Assembly (NCBI GenBank): GCA_964615195.1
Contig: CAZTNG010000112.1
Location: 1-5,012 of the forward strand
Length of the DNA: 5,012 nucleotides
Direction of reading: 5' to 3'
Origin: HGM20899 sp964615195
GTDB lineage: Bacteria > Pseudomonadota > Gammaproteobacteria > Enterobacterales > Succinivibrionaceae
Within the stretch, counting starts at the first letter, position 1, and every line of letters starts with the position of its first letter. This document shows, piece by piece, positions 1 to 5,012 of this stretch. The notes beneath the pieces were generated by a model that was not told where the DNA came from, ran no database searches, and saw only the letters and a list, made by a program, of their open reading frames with translations. Made by a program: the position numbers and the translations under genes.

Positions 1-178
1 ACATTTTTGCTGTTATTGATTTACCAAAACGGCGTGGGCGACTTACACATATTAAACAACTTTCTGTATCTAATTTTGTATTAGTAAACGATATTAAATT
101 AGTTTTATCAATATAAAACTCTTTAATAGATTTAAAAAAATCTTCGTTGTTTCTATTGATATAATTGAAATTTGCCAT
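1..178 (-). CDS. AAA-ATPase-like / DUF1703 protein, N-terminal fragment
   Basis: Reading the minus strand from ATG at 178-176 gives 59 codons with no stop; the gene runs off the left edge. Seen: YIDKT at residues 22-26 and a P-loop-like SRPRRFGKS at residues 46-54, followed by ITAKM. This order (YxDKT, about 20 residues, then RPRRFGKS) is the N-terminal signature of the AAA-ATPase_like family, whose full proteins are usually 500-600 residues and end in a PD-(D/E)XK nuclease-like DUF1703 domain. Both the ATPase core and the nuclease-like domain would lie outside the window. The start is supported by AGGA (complement of 186-189) 7 bases upstream. Members are abundant in gut anaerobes and often occur in multiple copies; their cellular role is not established, though links to mobile DNA or defence have been suggested. 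The family call is firm; completeness of the gene cannot be judged. Confidence 0.88.
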   Translation of the reverse strand, partial: MANFNYINRNNEDFFKSIKEFYIDKTNLISFTNTKLDTESCLICVSRPRRFGKSITAKM

Positions 179-255
179 GATAAATTCCTAATAAACAAAA
201 GTAAAAACACTAAGTAAATAAAAAGCTATAAGTGATACATGTCTTTGCTTGTCAT

Positions 256-261
256 AGTATA
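256..261 (-). promoter_or_regulatory. Candidate -10 box for the AAA-ATPase-like gene
   Basis: The minus strand reads TATACT here, a 5/6 match to the sigma-70 -10 consensus, about 78 bases before the start codon at 178. No good -35 hexamer lies at 16-18 bases, and there is no extended TG. In DNA this AT-rich, -10-like hexamers are frequent, so this is only the best candidate in the leader. Confidence 0.25.
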
Positions 262-589
262 CCGTAAAATTTATGTTAAAAGCTGATATTTAAAGTGATG
301 ATTTATCCAACAATTGAAAACTTTATTTTTAAAATTTGATTATTATTACTTTCCTTAGATAGTAGGTTGTCATTTCGATAGATAATGCTTTTTATTTTTG
401 GCGGGTTGAGCTCAATTGTGGCATGGAAATAAAGATGAATCTTTTATGCAATTTATTTTAATTATTTAATACTTAATATAAATTTGTTATATTTTTTTTA
501 TTGCGATTGATAATGTATTCCTATTTGTATAGTACTAAAAATAAAATAAGATTTCTTTGTGTTTTTAGATTGATAAGGGGGCTTTTTGC

Positions 590-603
590 TTACATATATG
601 TAA
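590..603. repeat. 14-bp perfect palindrome (operator-like)
   Basis: TTACATATATGTAA reads the same on both strands. It is followed directly by a second dyad, AATTAG-C-CTAATT (604-616). Tight palindromes of this size are typical binding sites of dimeric regulators. No gene starts immediately beside it, so any regulatory target would be the rightward small unit or an unseen RNA. An AT-rich background makes chance palindromes more likely. Confidence 0.35.
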
Positions 604-839
604 AATTAGCCTAATTATTATATTTCACATTTAATTAAGTTTTAAGTTTGAGAACGGTATCTCATTATTTTGAGGTGTATTAAACATAAGCACAAGCCAC
701 TTCAAATTTTTAATGATTAGGTATTTAAAAATTAATAATTAGAGAGTAGTCTTCTATTCATGGAACATTTGGAGGGTGATTATAAAATCCCTTTTAAAGC
801 CGAAAACACGGATGTTTAAATAATTAGAAGGATCTTTTT

Positions 840-905
840 TTGCAAAAAATTACCTTAAGAGTAATTGCAAAAATGTTCGCAAGCATTTTCGCTAAAGCGT
901 ACTAG
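840..905 (+). CDS. Possible 21-residue cationic amphipathic peptide, TTG start
   Basis: A short ORF starts with TTG at 840 and stops with TAG at 903-905. It is preceded by a good Shine-Dalgarno sequence, AGAAGGA (826-832), with a 7-base spacer, which is the main reason to take it seriously. The predicted peptide begins MQKITLRVIAK and ends FASIFAKAY. It has four basic residues (K3, R7, K11, K19) and no acidic ones. On a helical wheel K3, R7, K11, S15 and K19 fall on one side and L6, I9, M12, F13, I16 and F17 on the other, so it would form an amphipathic, membrane-seeking helix. A Rho-independent terminator begins two bases after the stop. I recognise no family. It could be a small membrane peptide, a type I toxin-like peptide, a leader peptide, or chance within a small non-coding RNA. 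Confidence 0.35.
   Translation: MQKITLRVIAKMFASIFAKAY
870..889 (+). other. RNA hairpin with CGCA tetraloop
   Basis: AAAATGTT (870-877) pairs with AGCATTTT (882-889) around the loop CGCA, giving 8 pairs including one G-U wobble. It lies inside the small TTG ORF and 17 bases upstream of the terminator stem. Two hairpins in succession, the second ending in a U-tract, are what a small regulatory RNA 3' half would look like. It could equally be a consequence of the coding sequence. Confidence 0.4.
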
Positions 906-906
906 T

Positions 907-950
907 AACCTGTTATTGATGTAAAAATTAATGGCAGGTTTTGTTTTTTT
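907..950 (+). terminator. Rho-independent terminator, plus strand
   Basis: AACCTGTTATT (907-917) pairs with AATGGCAGGTT (930-940) over 11 pairs, two of them G-U wobbles, with a 12-base loop. The stem is followed immediately by TTGTTTTTTT (941-950). This is the clearest intrinsic terminator in the window. It works only rightward: the minus strand has no T-run after the stem. No conventional gene lies upstream on this strand, so it implies a short transcript ending here, carrying the 21-codon ORF or being a small RNA. Confidence 0.8.
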
Positions 951-1064
951 ATATAGTAACTAAAATTTTACGTTTAAATTTATACATTACTAATAGTGAT
1001 ACTAGCATTAAAACATAGTTTTCTTAAAAGTTTGTTTTAGTTAAGAACATTTTTATTTTAATTA

Positions 1065-1316
1065 TTATCTACGTTCTTTAGTGCCAGGTTTGCCAGTATA
1101 AGGGTTTACATTTCCTTGAACTGACCAATTATTATTATGATAGTTATCTCTTGTAGAACGATAATGAGGTGAAACATATGTACCATTACTTCTATAATAA
1201 CCATTTACTCTAGAAGGAGAGTTGCTACTATCTTGACGAGCATTAGCTTCAATTGATGCTGTACTACACACAAATATAAAAGCGAAGAACCATAGCATAA
1301 AAGTAAATTTTTTCAT
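1065..1316 (-). CDS. Small exported protein with NVNPYTGK C-terminal motif
   Basis: The product has 83 residues. It starts with a classical Sec signal peptide: KK at 2-3, a hydrophobic core at about 4-17, and an A-N-A site at 24-26, predicting cleavage before R27. A lipoprotein box is not supported around C17, because V precedes the cysteine and F lies at -2. The mature part of about 57 residues is rich in Asn, Tyr, Ser and Arg and contains VNGYYRSNGTYVSPHYRS (37-54) and GNVNPYTGKPGTK (68-80). This pair of motifs is one I associate with a widespread family of small hypothetical periplasmic proteins of gammaproteobacteria, whose function is not known. The start at 1316 has a weak AGAG (complement of 1323-1326) 6 bases upstream. 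It appears monocistronic, 182 bases downstream of the AraC gene on the same strand and converging on the plus-strand terminator at 907-950. Confidence 0.88.
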   Translation of the reverse strand: MKKFTFMLWFFAFIFVCSTASIEANARQDSSNSPSRVNGYYRSNGTYVSPHYRSTRDNYHNNNWSVQGNVNPYTGKPGTKERR

Positions 1317-1347
1317 TTATAACTCTAATATTAAAATAAATTTTTTT

Positions 1348-1353
1348 ATTATA
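1348..1353 (-). promoter_or_regulatory. Candidate -10 box for the small exported protein gene
   Basis: The minus strand shows an exact TATAAT 31 bases before the start codon, which would place the transcription start near 1341. No convincing -35 hexamer lies at the right distance, and the surrounding run is almost pure A/T, so the match has limited weight. Confidence 0.3.
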
Positions 1354-1498
1354 TTTTATATCGTTTTAGCAAAATTAAAAGTGATTATTTTATAATTTTT
1401 TATCGATGTTTTTTAGGGACAATTAACTTTTTTATAAAAGATTCTTAATTTTGCAAATTATTTATTTGGCAGGTAAGATATTCTTTAATTGTTACTTT

Positions 1499-2395
1499 TT
1501 ATTTTTTATTTTTCTTTTGAAATTCACTAGGTGTTAAATCATATAAAGTTTTGAAAGATTTTATAAAGTAGCTTATATCTTGAAATCCACATGCCATACC
1601 AATATCAATTATTTTGTTATCTGATGTTGATAAAAGATTAGAAGCTTGCTCTAGTCTAAAATGTTTTAAGTATTTTATTGGTGAAGTATTCATTGTAGAA
1701 CGAAAGCATCTCATGCATTCACTTTCACTAATTAGTGCAGATTCTGCAATCATAGATACTGAAATTTGATTTGTATAATTTTGTTGAATAAATAAAAGCA
1801 TACATTTTAGTCGTTCATTATTTTTTAATATTTTATCTGAAGGTCGTTTTATGTTAATTGGACAATTCTGTGACAAACAAAATATCATTGACGATAGAAA
1901 TGTACGAACATCGAATTCATATCCTGGACTATCTGAAGTACATGTACTCCAAGCTTTAATTATTTGATGAATTGCAGAATTATGCCATGATTCTGAATTA
2001 TCAAAGTAAACCTCGGCGAGCAATGGGTTAGATATTATTGGTTGTATATATTTTTGCCAATATATACTATCAACACCGCCTCCAATAATTCTAGGGTGGA
2101 ACACAATAGAACGTATTTTACTTGTAGCAGAATTCCCTTTTTGAACAGAATGAGGAATACCTGAGTTTATAAAAAATCCTTCACCTTCGTTTAAGGTGTA
2201 TTGTGTCGTTCCAACTAATACAATTGGATTACCTTCGGTAACATATAGTACTTCAAATTCCTCGTGCCAATGCCAAGGGACATTCATTATTGTTAAATCA
2301 TCTTCATAGCAAGAAATTGGAAATAGAGCTGTTCCATGTTCAAGAAGTTCTTTTCCTTTTTCGTCAGTAGTTGTGTTACAAATTGATATTTTCAT
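1499..2395 (-). CDS. AraC-family regulator with N-terminal cupin sensor
   Basis: The product has 298 residues, the normal length for a cupin-AraC regulator. The N-terminal half is a cupin-like ligand-binding domain with WHWHEEFEVL (41-50) and GEGFFINSGIPHS (71-83), the usual histidine-bearing first strand and the closing turn. The C-terminal part, from about 192, is an AraC DNA-binding domain. Its first helix-turn-helix lies around 212-234 (ISESECMRCFR) and its second around 262-292, with the family signature GFQDISYFIKSFK...LTPSEF. It should act as a cytoplasmic, ligand-responsive transcription factor. The start at 2395 has AAGAG (complement of 2401-2405) 5 bases upstream. The gene is divergent from the MFS-VOC operon, so that operon and its own promoter are the likely targets. 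The opening (KISICNTTTDEKG...HGTALFPI) and the SECMRCF helix resemble regulators common in Clostridia. The inducer is unknown. Confidence 0.93.
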   Translation of the reverse strand: MKISICNTTTDEKGKELLEHGTALFPISCYEDDLTIMNVPWHWHEEFEVLYVTEGNPIVLVGTTQYTLNEGEGFFINSGIPHSVQKGNSATSKIRSIVFHPRIIGGGVDSIYWQKYIQPIISNPLLAEVYFDNSESWHNSAIHQIIKAWSTCTSDSPGYEFDVRTFLSSMIFCLSQNCPINIKRPSDKILKNNERLKCMLLFIQQNYTNQISVSMIAESALISESECMRCFRSTMNTSPIKYLKHFRLEQASNLLSTSDNKIIDIGMACGFQDISYFIKSFKTLYDLTPSEFQKKNKK

Positions 2396-2475
2396 AAAAA
2401 CTCTTATTTGACTGTTTTGTCATATAAAGATGGTTGTTTTCCCCTTTTTCTTTAAAAAATAGGCAATATAATCAT

Positions 2476-2504
2476 ATTATAAATTCAATATATCAACAAA
2501 ACAA
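2476..2504 (-). promoter_or_regulatory. Candidate sigma-70 promoter of the AraC gene
   Basis: On the minus strand TTGTTT (2504-2499) and an exact TATAAT (2481-2476) are separated by 17 bases, predicting a transcription start near 2469 and a leader of about 74 bases. The start point falls inside the left arm of the 12-bp inverted repeat, so binding there would block this promoter, as expected for autoregulation. Confidence 0.45.
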
Positions 2505-2514
2505 TGGCAAAGAT

Positions 2515-2523
2515 TGGTATAAA
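2515..2523 (+). promoter_or_regulatory. Candidate extended -10 promoter for MFS-VOC operon
   Basis: TGGTATAAA is an extended -10 element (TGn plus TATAAA) giving a start near 2530 and a leader of about 83 bases. There is no recognisable -35, which would suit activation by a regulator. An alternative closer to the gene is TTGATG (2562-2567), 17 bases, AATTAT (2585-2590), whose -35 overlaps the right arm of the inverted repeat. I cannot choose between them from sequence. Confidence 0.3.
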
Positions 2524-2612
2524 ACGTAATTAACCTTTGCTGAATTTATTATCAGATAAATTTGATGATTATATTGTTCTGAATAATTATTGTTTATTAA
2601 ATAGGAGAAAAA

Positions 2613-3788
2613 ATGATTTCGTTATTGTTAGCAATAATTTATGTGTCTTTTGTTTCACTTGGCTTGCCCGATTCTTTACTTGGTAGTGCATGGCCTGTTA
2701 TTTATCCAGAATTAGATGTACCTGTTTCATGGTCAGGAATTATATTCATGATTATTTCAGTTGGTACAGTAATATCTAGTCTACAAAGTGATCGTCTTAC
2801 AAAGCGATTAGGTGCAGGCAAAGTTACAGCTATTAGTGTTGCATTGACTGCAATAGCTTTATTAGGCTTTTCCATTTCACATTCGTTTATGATGTTATGT
2901 TTTTTTGCTATTCCTTATGGATTAGGTGCAGGTTCGGTAGATGCAGCGCTTAATAATTATGTTGCTTTGCATTTTGAGAGCAGACATATGAGTTGGCTTC
3001 ATTGTATGTGGGGTGTCGGTGCATCTGTCGGTCCATATATTATGTGTGCAGCAATTTCGCATACAGGTTCTTGGAATAATGGTTATATGTTCATAGGATT
3101 AATACAGGTTGTATTGTCAGTAATCATTATGTTAAGTTTGCCTTTATGGAAAAAGAAAGAAAAAGATGAGTTACAAGTAGAAGAACAATTATCTTCAAAG
3201 CCTATACCGCTACTAAAAGTTATTAATATTCGTGGTGCGAAGGAAATCATGATTGCTTTTTTCTGTTATTGTTCATTAGAACAAACAGTTGGTCTATGGG
3301 CAAGTAGTTATCTAGTTATGTACAAAGGTGTTCCTGAAGTTACAGCTGTAGCTTTTGCAAGTTTGTTTTATATAGGAATAACAGCAGGAAGGGCGGTTAA
3401 TGGATTTTTAACTTTTAAGTTATCAGATACTAAATTAATCCATTTGGGTCAGATTATCATAGCAGTAGGTATTCTGCTACTTATTTTGCCTCTTCCTCAG
3501 TTATTTAGCTTGGTTGGTTTTATAGCAATAGGAGTAGGTTGCGCGCCTATATATCCATGTATTATACATTCCACTCCAGTTCATTTTGGTAGGGAAAAGT
3601 CTCAGGCTATGGTTGGTGTTCAAATGGCAAGTGCTTATATTGGTACAAGTATAATGCCTCCACTATTTGGACTAATATCGAATTATTTAGGAATTATCCT
3701 ATTACCTATTTATTTGTTATTGATACTTATCCTTCAGTTTGTAATGTATAACAGAGTATTAAAAATATCAGGATTAAATAAAATTTAA
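2613..3788 (+). CDS. MFS transporter, FucP-like 12-TM permease
   Basis: The product is a 391-residue integral membrane protein, the usual length for a 12-helix major facilitator. Hydrophobic helices run through the whole chain, with a charged cytoplasmic loop at about 179-197 (WKKKEKDELQ...) dividing the two six-helix halves. The loop between helices 2 and 3 carries a motif-A-like SDRLTKRLGAGK (59-70). Helix 4 and what follows contain GLGAGSVDAALNNYVALHF (103-121) and GVGASVGP (134-141), which resembles the fucose-permease-like group (COG0738) widespread in Firmicutes. It should move a small solute, perhaps a sugar or related compound, across the inner membrane by secondary transport; direction and substrate are not visible. 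The start has AGGAG (2603-2607) 5 bases upstream. It forms an operon with the VOC gene and is divergent from its likely AraC regulator. Confidence 0.92.
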   Translation: MISLLLAIIYVSFVSLGLPDSLLGSAWPVIYPELDVPVSWSGIIFMIISVGTVISSLQSDRLTKRLGAGKVTAISVALTAIALLGFSISHSFMMLCFFAIPYGLGAGSVDAALNNYVALHFESRHMSWLHCMWGVGASVGPYIMCAAISHTGSWNNGYMFIGLIQVVLSVIIMLSLPLWKKKEKDELQVEEQLSSKPIPLLKVINIRGAKEIMIAFFCYCSLEQTVGLWASSYLVMYKGVPEVTAVAFASLFYIGITAGRAVNGFLTFKLSDTKLIHLGQIIIAVGILLLILPLPQLFSLVGFIAIGVGCAPIYPCIIHSTPVHFGREKSQAMVGVQMASAYIGTSIMPPLFGLISNYLGIILLPIYLLLILILQFVMYNRVLKISGLNKI

Positions 3789-3803
3789 TTAAAGGAGAAT
3801 TTT

Positions 3804-4187
3804 ATGAAAATTGAACATGTTGCAATGTATGTTGAGAATTTAGTGGAGATAAGAGATTTTTTTATTAAGTATTTTGGAGCTGTATCAAATGATGGCTATC
3901 ATAACAAAAATACTGATTTTAAGTCTTATTTTTTAAAATTTGATGATGGTGCTCGTCTTGAAATAATGAATCATCCTGAAATGCAGAATGCAGAAAAAGG
4001 TTTAAAAAGAACAGGCTTTATTCATGTAGCATTTAGTGTTGGTTCAAAAGAGAAGGTTGATAAATTAACTTTGCAGCTTAAAAATGATGGCTTTCAAGTT
4101 CTTAGTGGACCTAGAACAACAGGAGATGGGTATTACGAAAGTTGTATTGTTGATCTAGAAGGAAATCAGATTGAAATTACAGCTTAG
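3804..4187 (+). CDS. VOC / glyoxalase-fold metalloenzyme
   Basis: The product has 127 residues, the size of a single-chain VOC protein made of two beta-alpha-beta-beta-beta modules that usually dimerises. The four expected metal ligands are in place: H5 (IEHVAMYV), E53 (RLEIM), H74 (FIHVAFSV) and E124 (QIEITA). An intact set points to a working metal site rather than a metal-free resistance or binding protein. Its size and layout fit small bacterial glyoxalase I-like and YaeR-like enzymes, so methylglyoxal detoxification is possible, but the family also includes dioxygenases, epimerases and resistance proteins, so the reaction is left open. The start has a strong AAAGGAG (3791-3797) 6 bases upstream. 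The 15-base gap after the MFS stop indicates co-transcription; the enzyme may act on the transported compound or on a toxic by-product. Confidence 0.9.
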   Translation: MKIEHVAMYVENLVEIRDFFIKYFGAVSNDGYHNKNTDFKSYFLKFDDGARLEIMNHPEMQNAEKGLKRTGFIHVAFSVGSKEKVDKLTLQLKNDGFQVLSGPRTTGDGYYESCIVDLEGNQIEITA

Positions 4188-4591
4188 CAATAAAGCATAA
4201 TAGGTCGATTCTAGGATAAAAATTACTATATTTACATTAGTACTGAACAACATACGTTCGTTAAAATATTTATGGTGATATAAAATTGCGTAACTAATTT
4301 TTAGTATGCAACTGTTGTTATATATTTACTCTGTTTTATCAAACATTGTATGTTTGTAGATATGGTAAATATTTACAAAAACAAACCAATATTTTTTAAA
4401 ATTAAGTTGGTTCATTAAAAATTAAAAGCAATAATTGCTGTCATGTATCATTTTTTAGGTTATTTAAAAATAAAAGTATTAAATATGTGTTTATATCACT
4501 TTTTTTTATAAAATTATGTTTTATCTTACATTTATAAATTTAGTTTAAAGAACTTTTTTATGTTTTTTTATTTATTATAGGGGATAACGAC
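4188..4591. other. Non-coding region between VOC gene and hcp
   Basis: These 404 bases hold no ORF worth calling. They contain a probable operon-end hairpin at 4286-4311 and several dyads: CAAACAT-TGT-ATGTTTG (4340-4356), the perfect palindrome GTAAATATTTAC (4365-4376), AACCAA...TTGGTT (4384-4412) and AGCAAT-A-ATTGCT (4427-4439). The octamer ATATTTAC occurs at 4228, 4322 and 4369. The right part must carry the hcp promoter. TATAAA at 4533-4538 is a possible -10 without a -35, and I found no GG-N10-GC sigma-54 site of the kind that drives hcp in Vibrio cholerae. Confidence 0.55.
4286..4311 (+). terminator. Possible terminator of the MFS-VOC operon
   Basis: TTGCGTAACTAA (4286-4297) folds back on TTAGTATGCAA (4301-4311) with 11 pairs, one bulged A, one G-U wobble and a TTT loop. 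It lies 98 bases after the VOC stop. The following bases (CTGTTGTTATATATTT) are U-rich but not a clean U-run, so termination may be inefficient; in the opposite direction the stem is followed by TTTTAT. Confidence 0.4.
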
Positions 4592-5012
4592 ATGGCATTA
4601 ACAATGTATATGAAGGTTACTGGTAAGAATCAAGGCGAGATCAAAGGATCTTGTGATCAATCTGGTGACAAAAAGGACAAGATTTTAGTTTATGCAATGG
4701 ATCATAAGGTTGAAATTCCTCGTGATACTCATACAGGTTTACCTACTGGTCAGCGTATTCATCAGCCATTAGAAGTTGTAAAGGCAAAAGATGTTTCTTC
4801 TCCAAAGCTTTTTGCTGCTTGTTGCAAGGGTGAACAGGTATCAATGGAACTTGACTATTATCGTATTAAACCAACTGGTGAAGAAGAACTTTATTATAAG
4901 ATTATTCTTGAAGATGCTGTAATTGTAGAAATGGGTGAAAATACTCCACTTACTTTCCTTCCTGAGAATAAACCTTACCATGATATGGAAAGTGTTTCAT
5001 TTACTTATTCAA
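4592..5012 (+). CDS. hcp: Hcp, type VI secretion tube protein (C-terminus cut off)
   Basis: The reading frame is open from ATG at 4592 to the window end, giving 140 residues; the family is usually 160-175, so about 20-30 are missing. The start has AGGGGA (4579-4584) 7 bases upstream. Family hallmarks in order: MALTMYMKVTGKNQGEIKGS (1-20), the long loop with PTGQRIHQPLEVVKAKDVSS in the middle, an acidic beta-strand with MELDYYRI, YYKIILEDAVIVEM, and SVSFTYS at the cut end, which in Hcp proteins normally precedes an IxWxH-type strand. Hcp forms hexameric rings that stack into the inner tube of the T6SS, chaperones some effectors and is itself secreted; it carries no signal peptide, as here. Arginine codons are all CGT and AAG lysine is common, unlike the MFS and VOC genes, which fits strong expression. 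No other T6SS component is seen, so it may be an orphan hcp or the head of an effector module to the right. Confidence 0.95.
   Translation, partial: MALTMYMKVTGKNQGEIKGSCDQSGDKKDKILVYAMDHKVEIPRDTHTGLPTGQRIHQPLEVVKAKDVSSPKLFAACCKGEQVSMELDYYRIKPTGEEELYYKIILEDAVIVEMGENTPLTFLPENKPYHDMESVSFTYS

Larger units (their letters stand above)
179..759. other. Long non-coding stretch
   Basis: These roughly 580 bases contain no ORF of useful length on either strand and no recognisable tRNA or rRNA. What can be seen: a relatively GC-rich patch at 398-425 holding the 10-bp palindrome TTGAGCTCAA (406-415); a 14-bp palindrome at 590-603; the interrupted palindrome AATTAG-C-CTAATT at 604-616; and two overlapping, mutually exclusive hairpins, TGAGA/TCTCA (649-664) and CTCA/TGAG (661-674). 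The left part must contain the promoter of the leftward AAA-ATPase-like gene, and the right part may contain a promoter for the rightward small unit ending at 950. A decayed gene is possible, but no protein remnant could be recognised. Confidence 0.6.
2464..2576. repeat. 12-bp inverted repeat in divergent control region
   Basis: CAATATAATCAT (2464-2475) and its exact reverse complement ATGATTATATTG (2565-2576) lie 89 bases apart between the divergent AraC and MFS genes. Inside this pair is a second, shorter one: AAATTCA (2481-2487) and TGAATTT (2541-2547). The left long arm sits next to the predicted -10 of the AraC gene and the right arm 36 bases before the MFS start codon. The placement suggests paired operator sites for the AraC protein, with possible looping between them, but no binding is shown by sequence alone. 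Confidence 0.5.

Noticed and set aside
398..425. GC-richer patch with GG and GC dinucleotides, tested as a sigma-54 promoter
   Set aside because: The GG-N10-GC spacing is not met on either strand (GG to GC is 8 bases at 400-411), and no gene follows closely.
423..461. Tiny ORF ATG GAA ATA AAG ... TAA, 12 codons, plus strand
   Set aside because: There is no Shine-Dalgarno sequence at the right distance and the length is trivial for AT-rich DNA.
1021..1060. Hairpin TTCTTAA...TTAAGAA followed by TTTTTATTTT, as a terminator
   Set aside because: The stem has seven pairs, six of them A-T, with a 13-base loop. It would be weak, and its T-run points rightward, away from the minus-strand gene that ends here.
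1453..1472. TGCAAAT/ATTTGGCA dyad after the AraC gene as its terminator
   Set aside because: The stem has a mismatch and is not followed by a T-run on the minus strand.
4384..4412. AACCAA...TTGGTT as a minus-strand terminator with TGTTTTTG after the stem
   Set aside because: Only six pairs with a long, poorly pairing interior, and no minus-strand gene lies to the right for it to terminate.
1..5012. CRISPR array, tRNA, rRNA, insertion sequence ends or attachment sites
   Set aside because: No regularly spaced long repeats, cloverleaf-forming stretch, transposase fragment or terminal repeats with target duplications could be seen on either strand.

Overview
The window is about three-quarters A+T and most likely comes from a host-associated, AT-rich gammaproteobacterium. 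The evidence is an Hcp-type type VI secretion gene at the right edge, a small secreted protein ending in NVNPYTGK (a C-terminal motif I associate with gammaproteobacterial proteins), and the start of an AAA-ATPase-like/DUF1703 gene at the left edge. The last family is very numerous in gut anaerobes, including Succinivibrionaceae. A Succinivibrionaceae-like gut bacterium is my best guess, but no rRNA or housekeeping gene in the window can settle it.

Layout from left to right. Bases 1-178 (minus strand) hold the first 59 codons of an AAA-ATPase-like protein. Bases 179-1064 carry no conventional gene. They contain a 14-bp palindrome and, on the plus strand, a compact unit made of a Shine-Dalgarno sequence, a TTG-started 21-codon ORF, an internal hairpin and a strong Rho-independent terminator (about 826-950). 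A small exported protein of 83 residues follows on the minus strand (1065-1316).

The centre is a regulator-transporter-enzyme cassette. A cupin-AraC regulator (1499-2395, minus) is divergent from an MFS permease (2613-3788, plus). The permease gene is followed after 15 bases by a glyoxalase/VOC-fold gene (3804-4187, plus). The 217-bp divergent control region holds a 12-bp perfect inverted repeat, one arm beside the regulator's -10 box and the other just before the permease gene. The simplest model is that the AraC protein senses a small molecule and controls both its own gene and the permease-VOC operon. The substrate cannot be read from the sequence. The three protein sequences look like Firmicutes (Clostridia) types, so the cassette may have been acquired horizontally.

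Bases 4188-4591 are non-coding, with several hairpins and short palindromes. They lead to hcp (4592 to beyond 5012, plus), the tube subunit of a type VI secretion system. It has a strong ribosome-binding site and codon choices (CGT arginine, frequent AAG lysine) that differ from the cassette and fit a highly expressed native gene. No other T6SS gene is visible here.

Nothing in the window is clearly a new system. The strongest candidate for something undescribed is the small plus-strand transcription unit at about 826-950.
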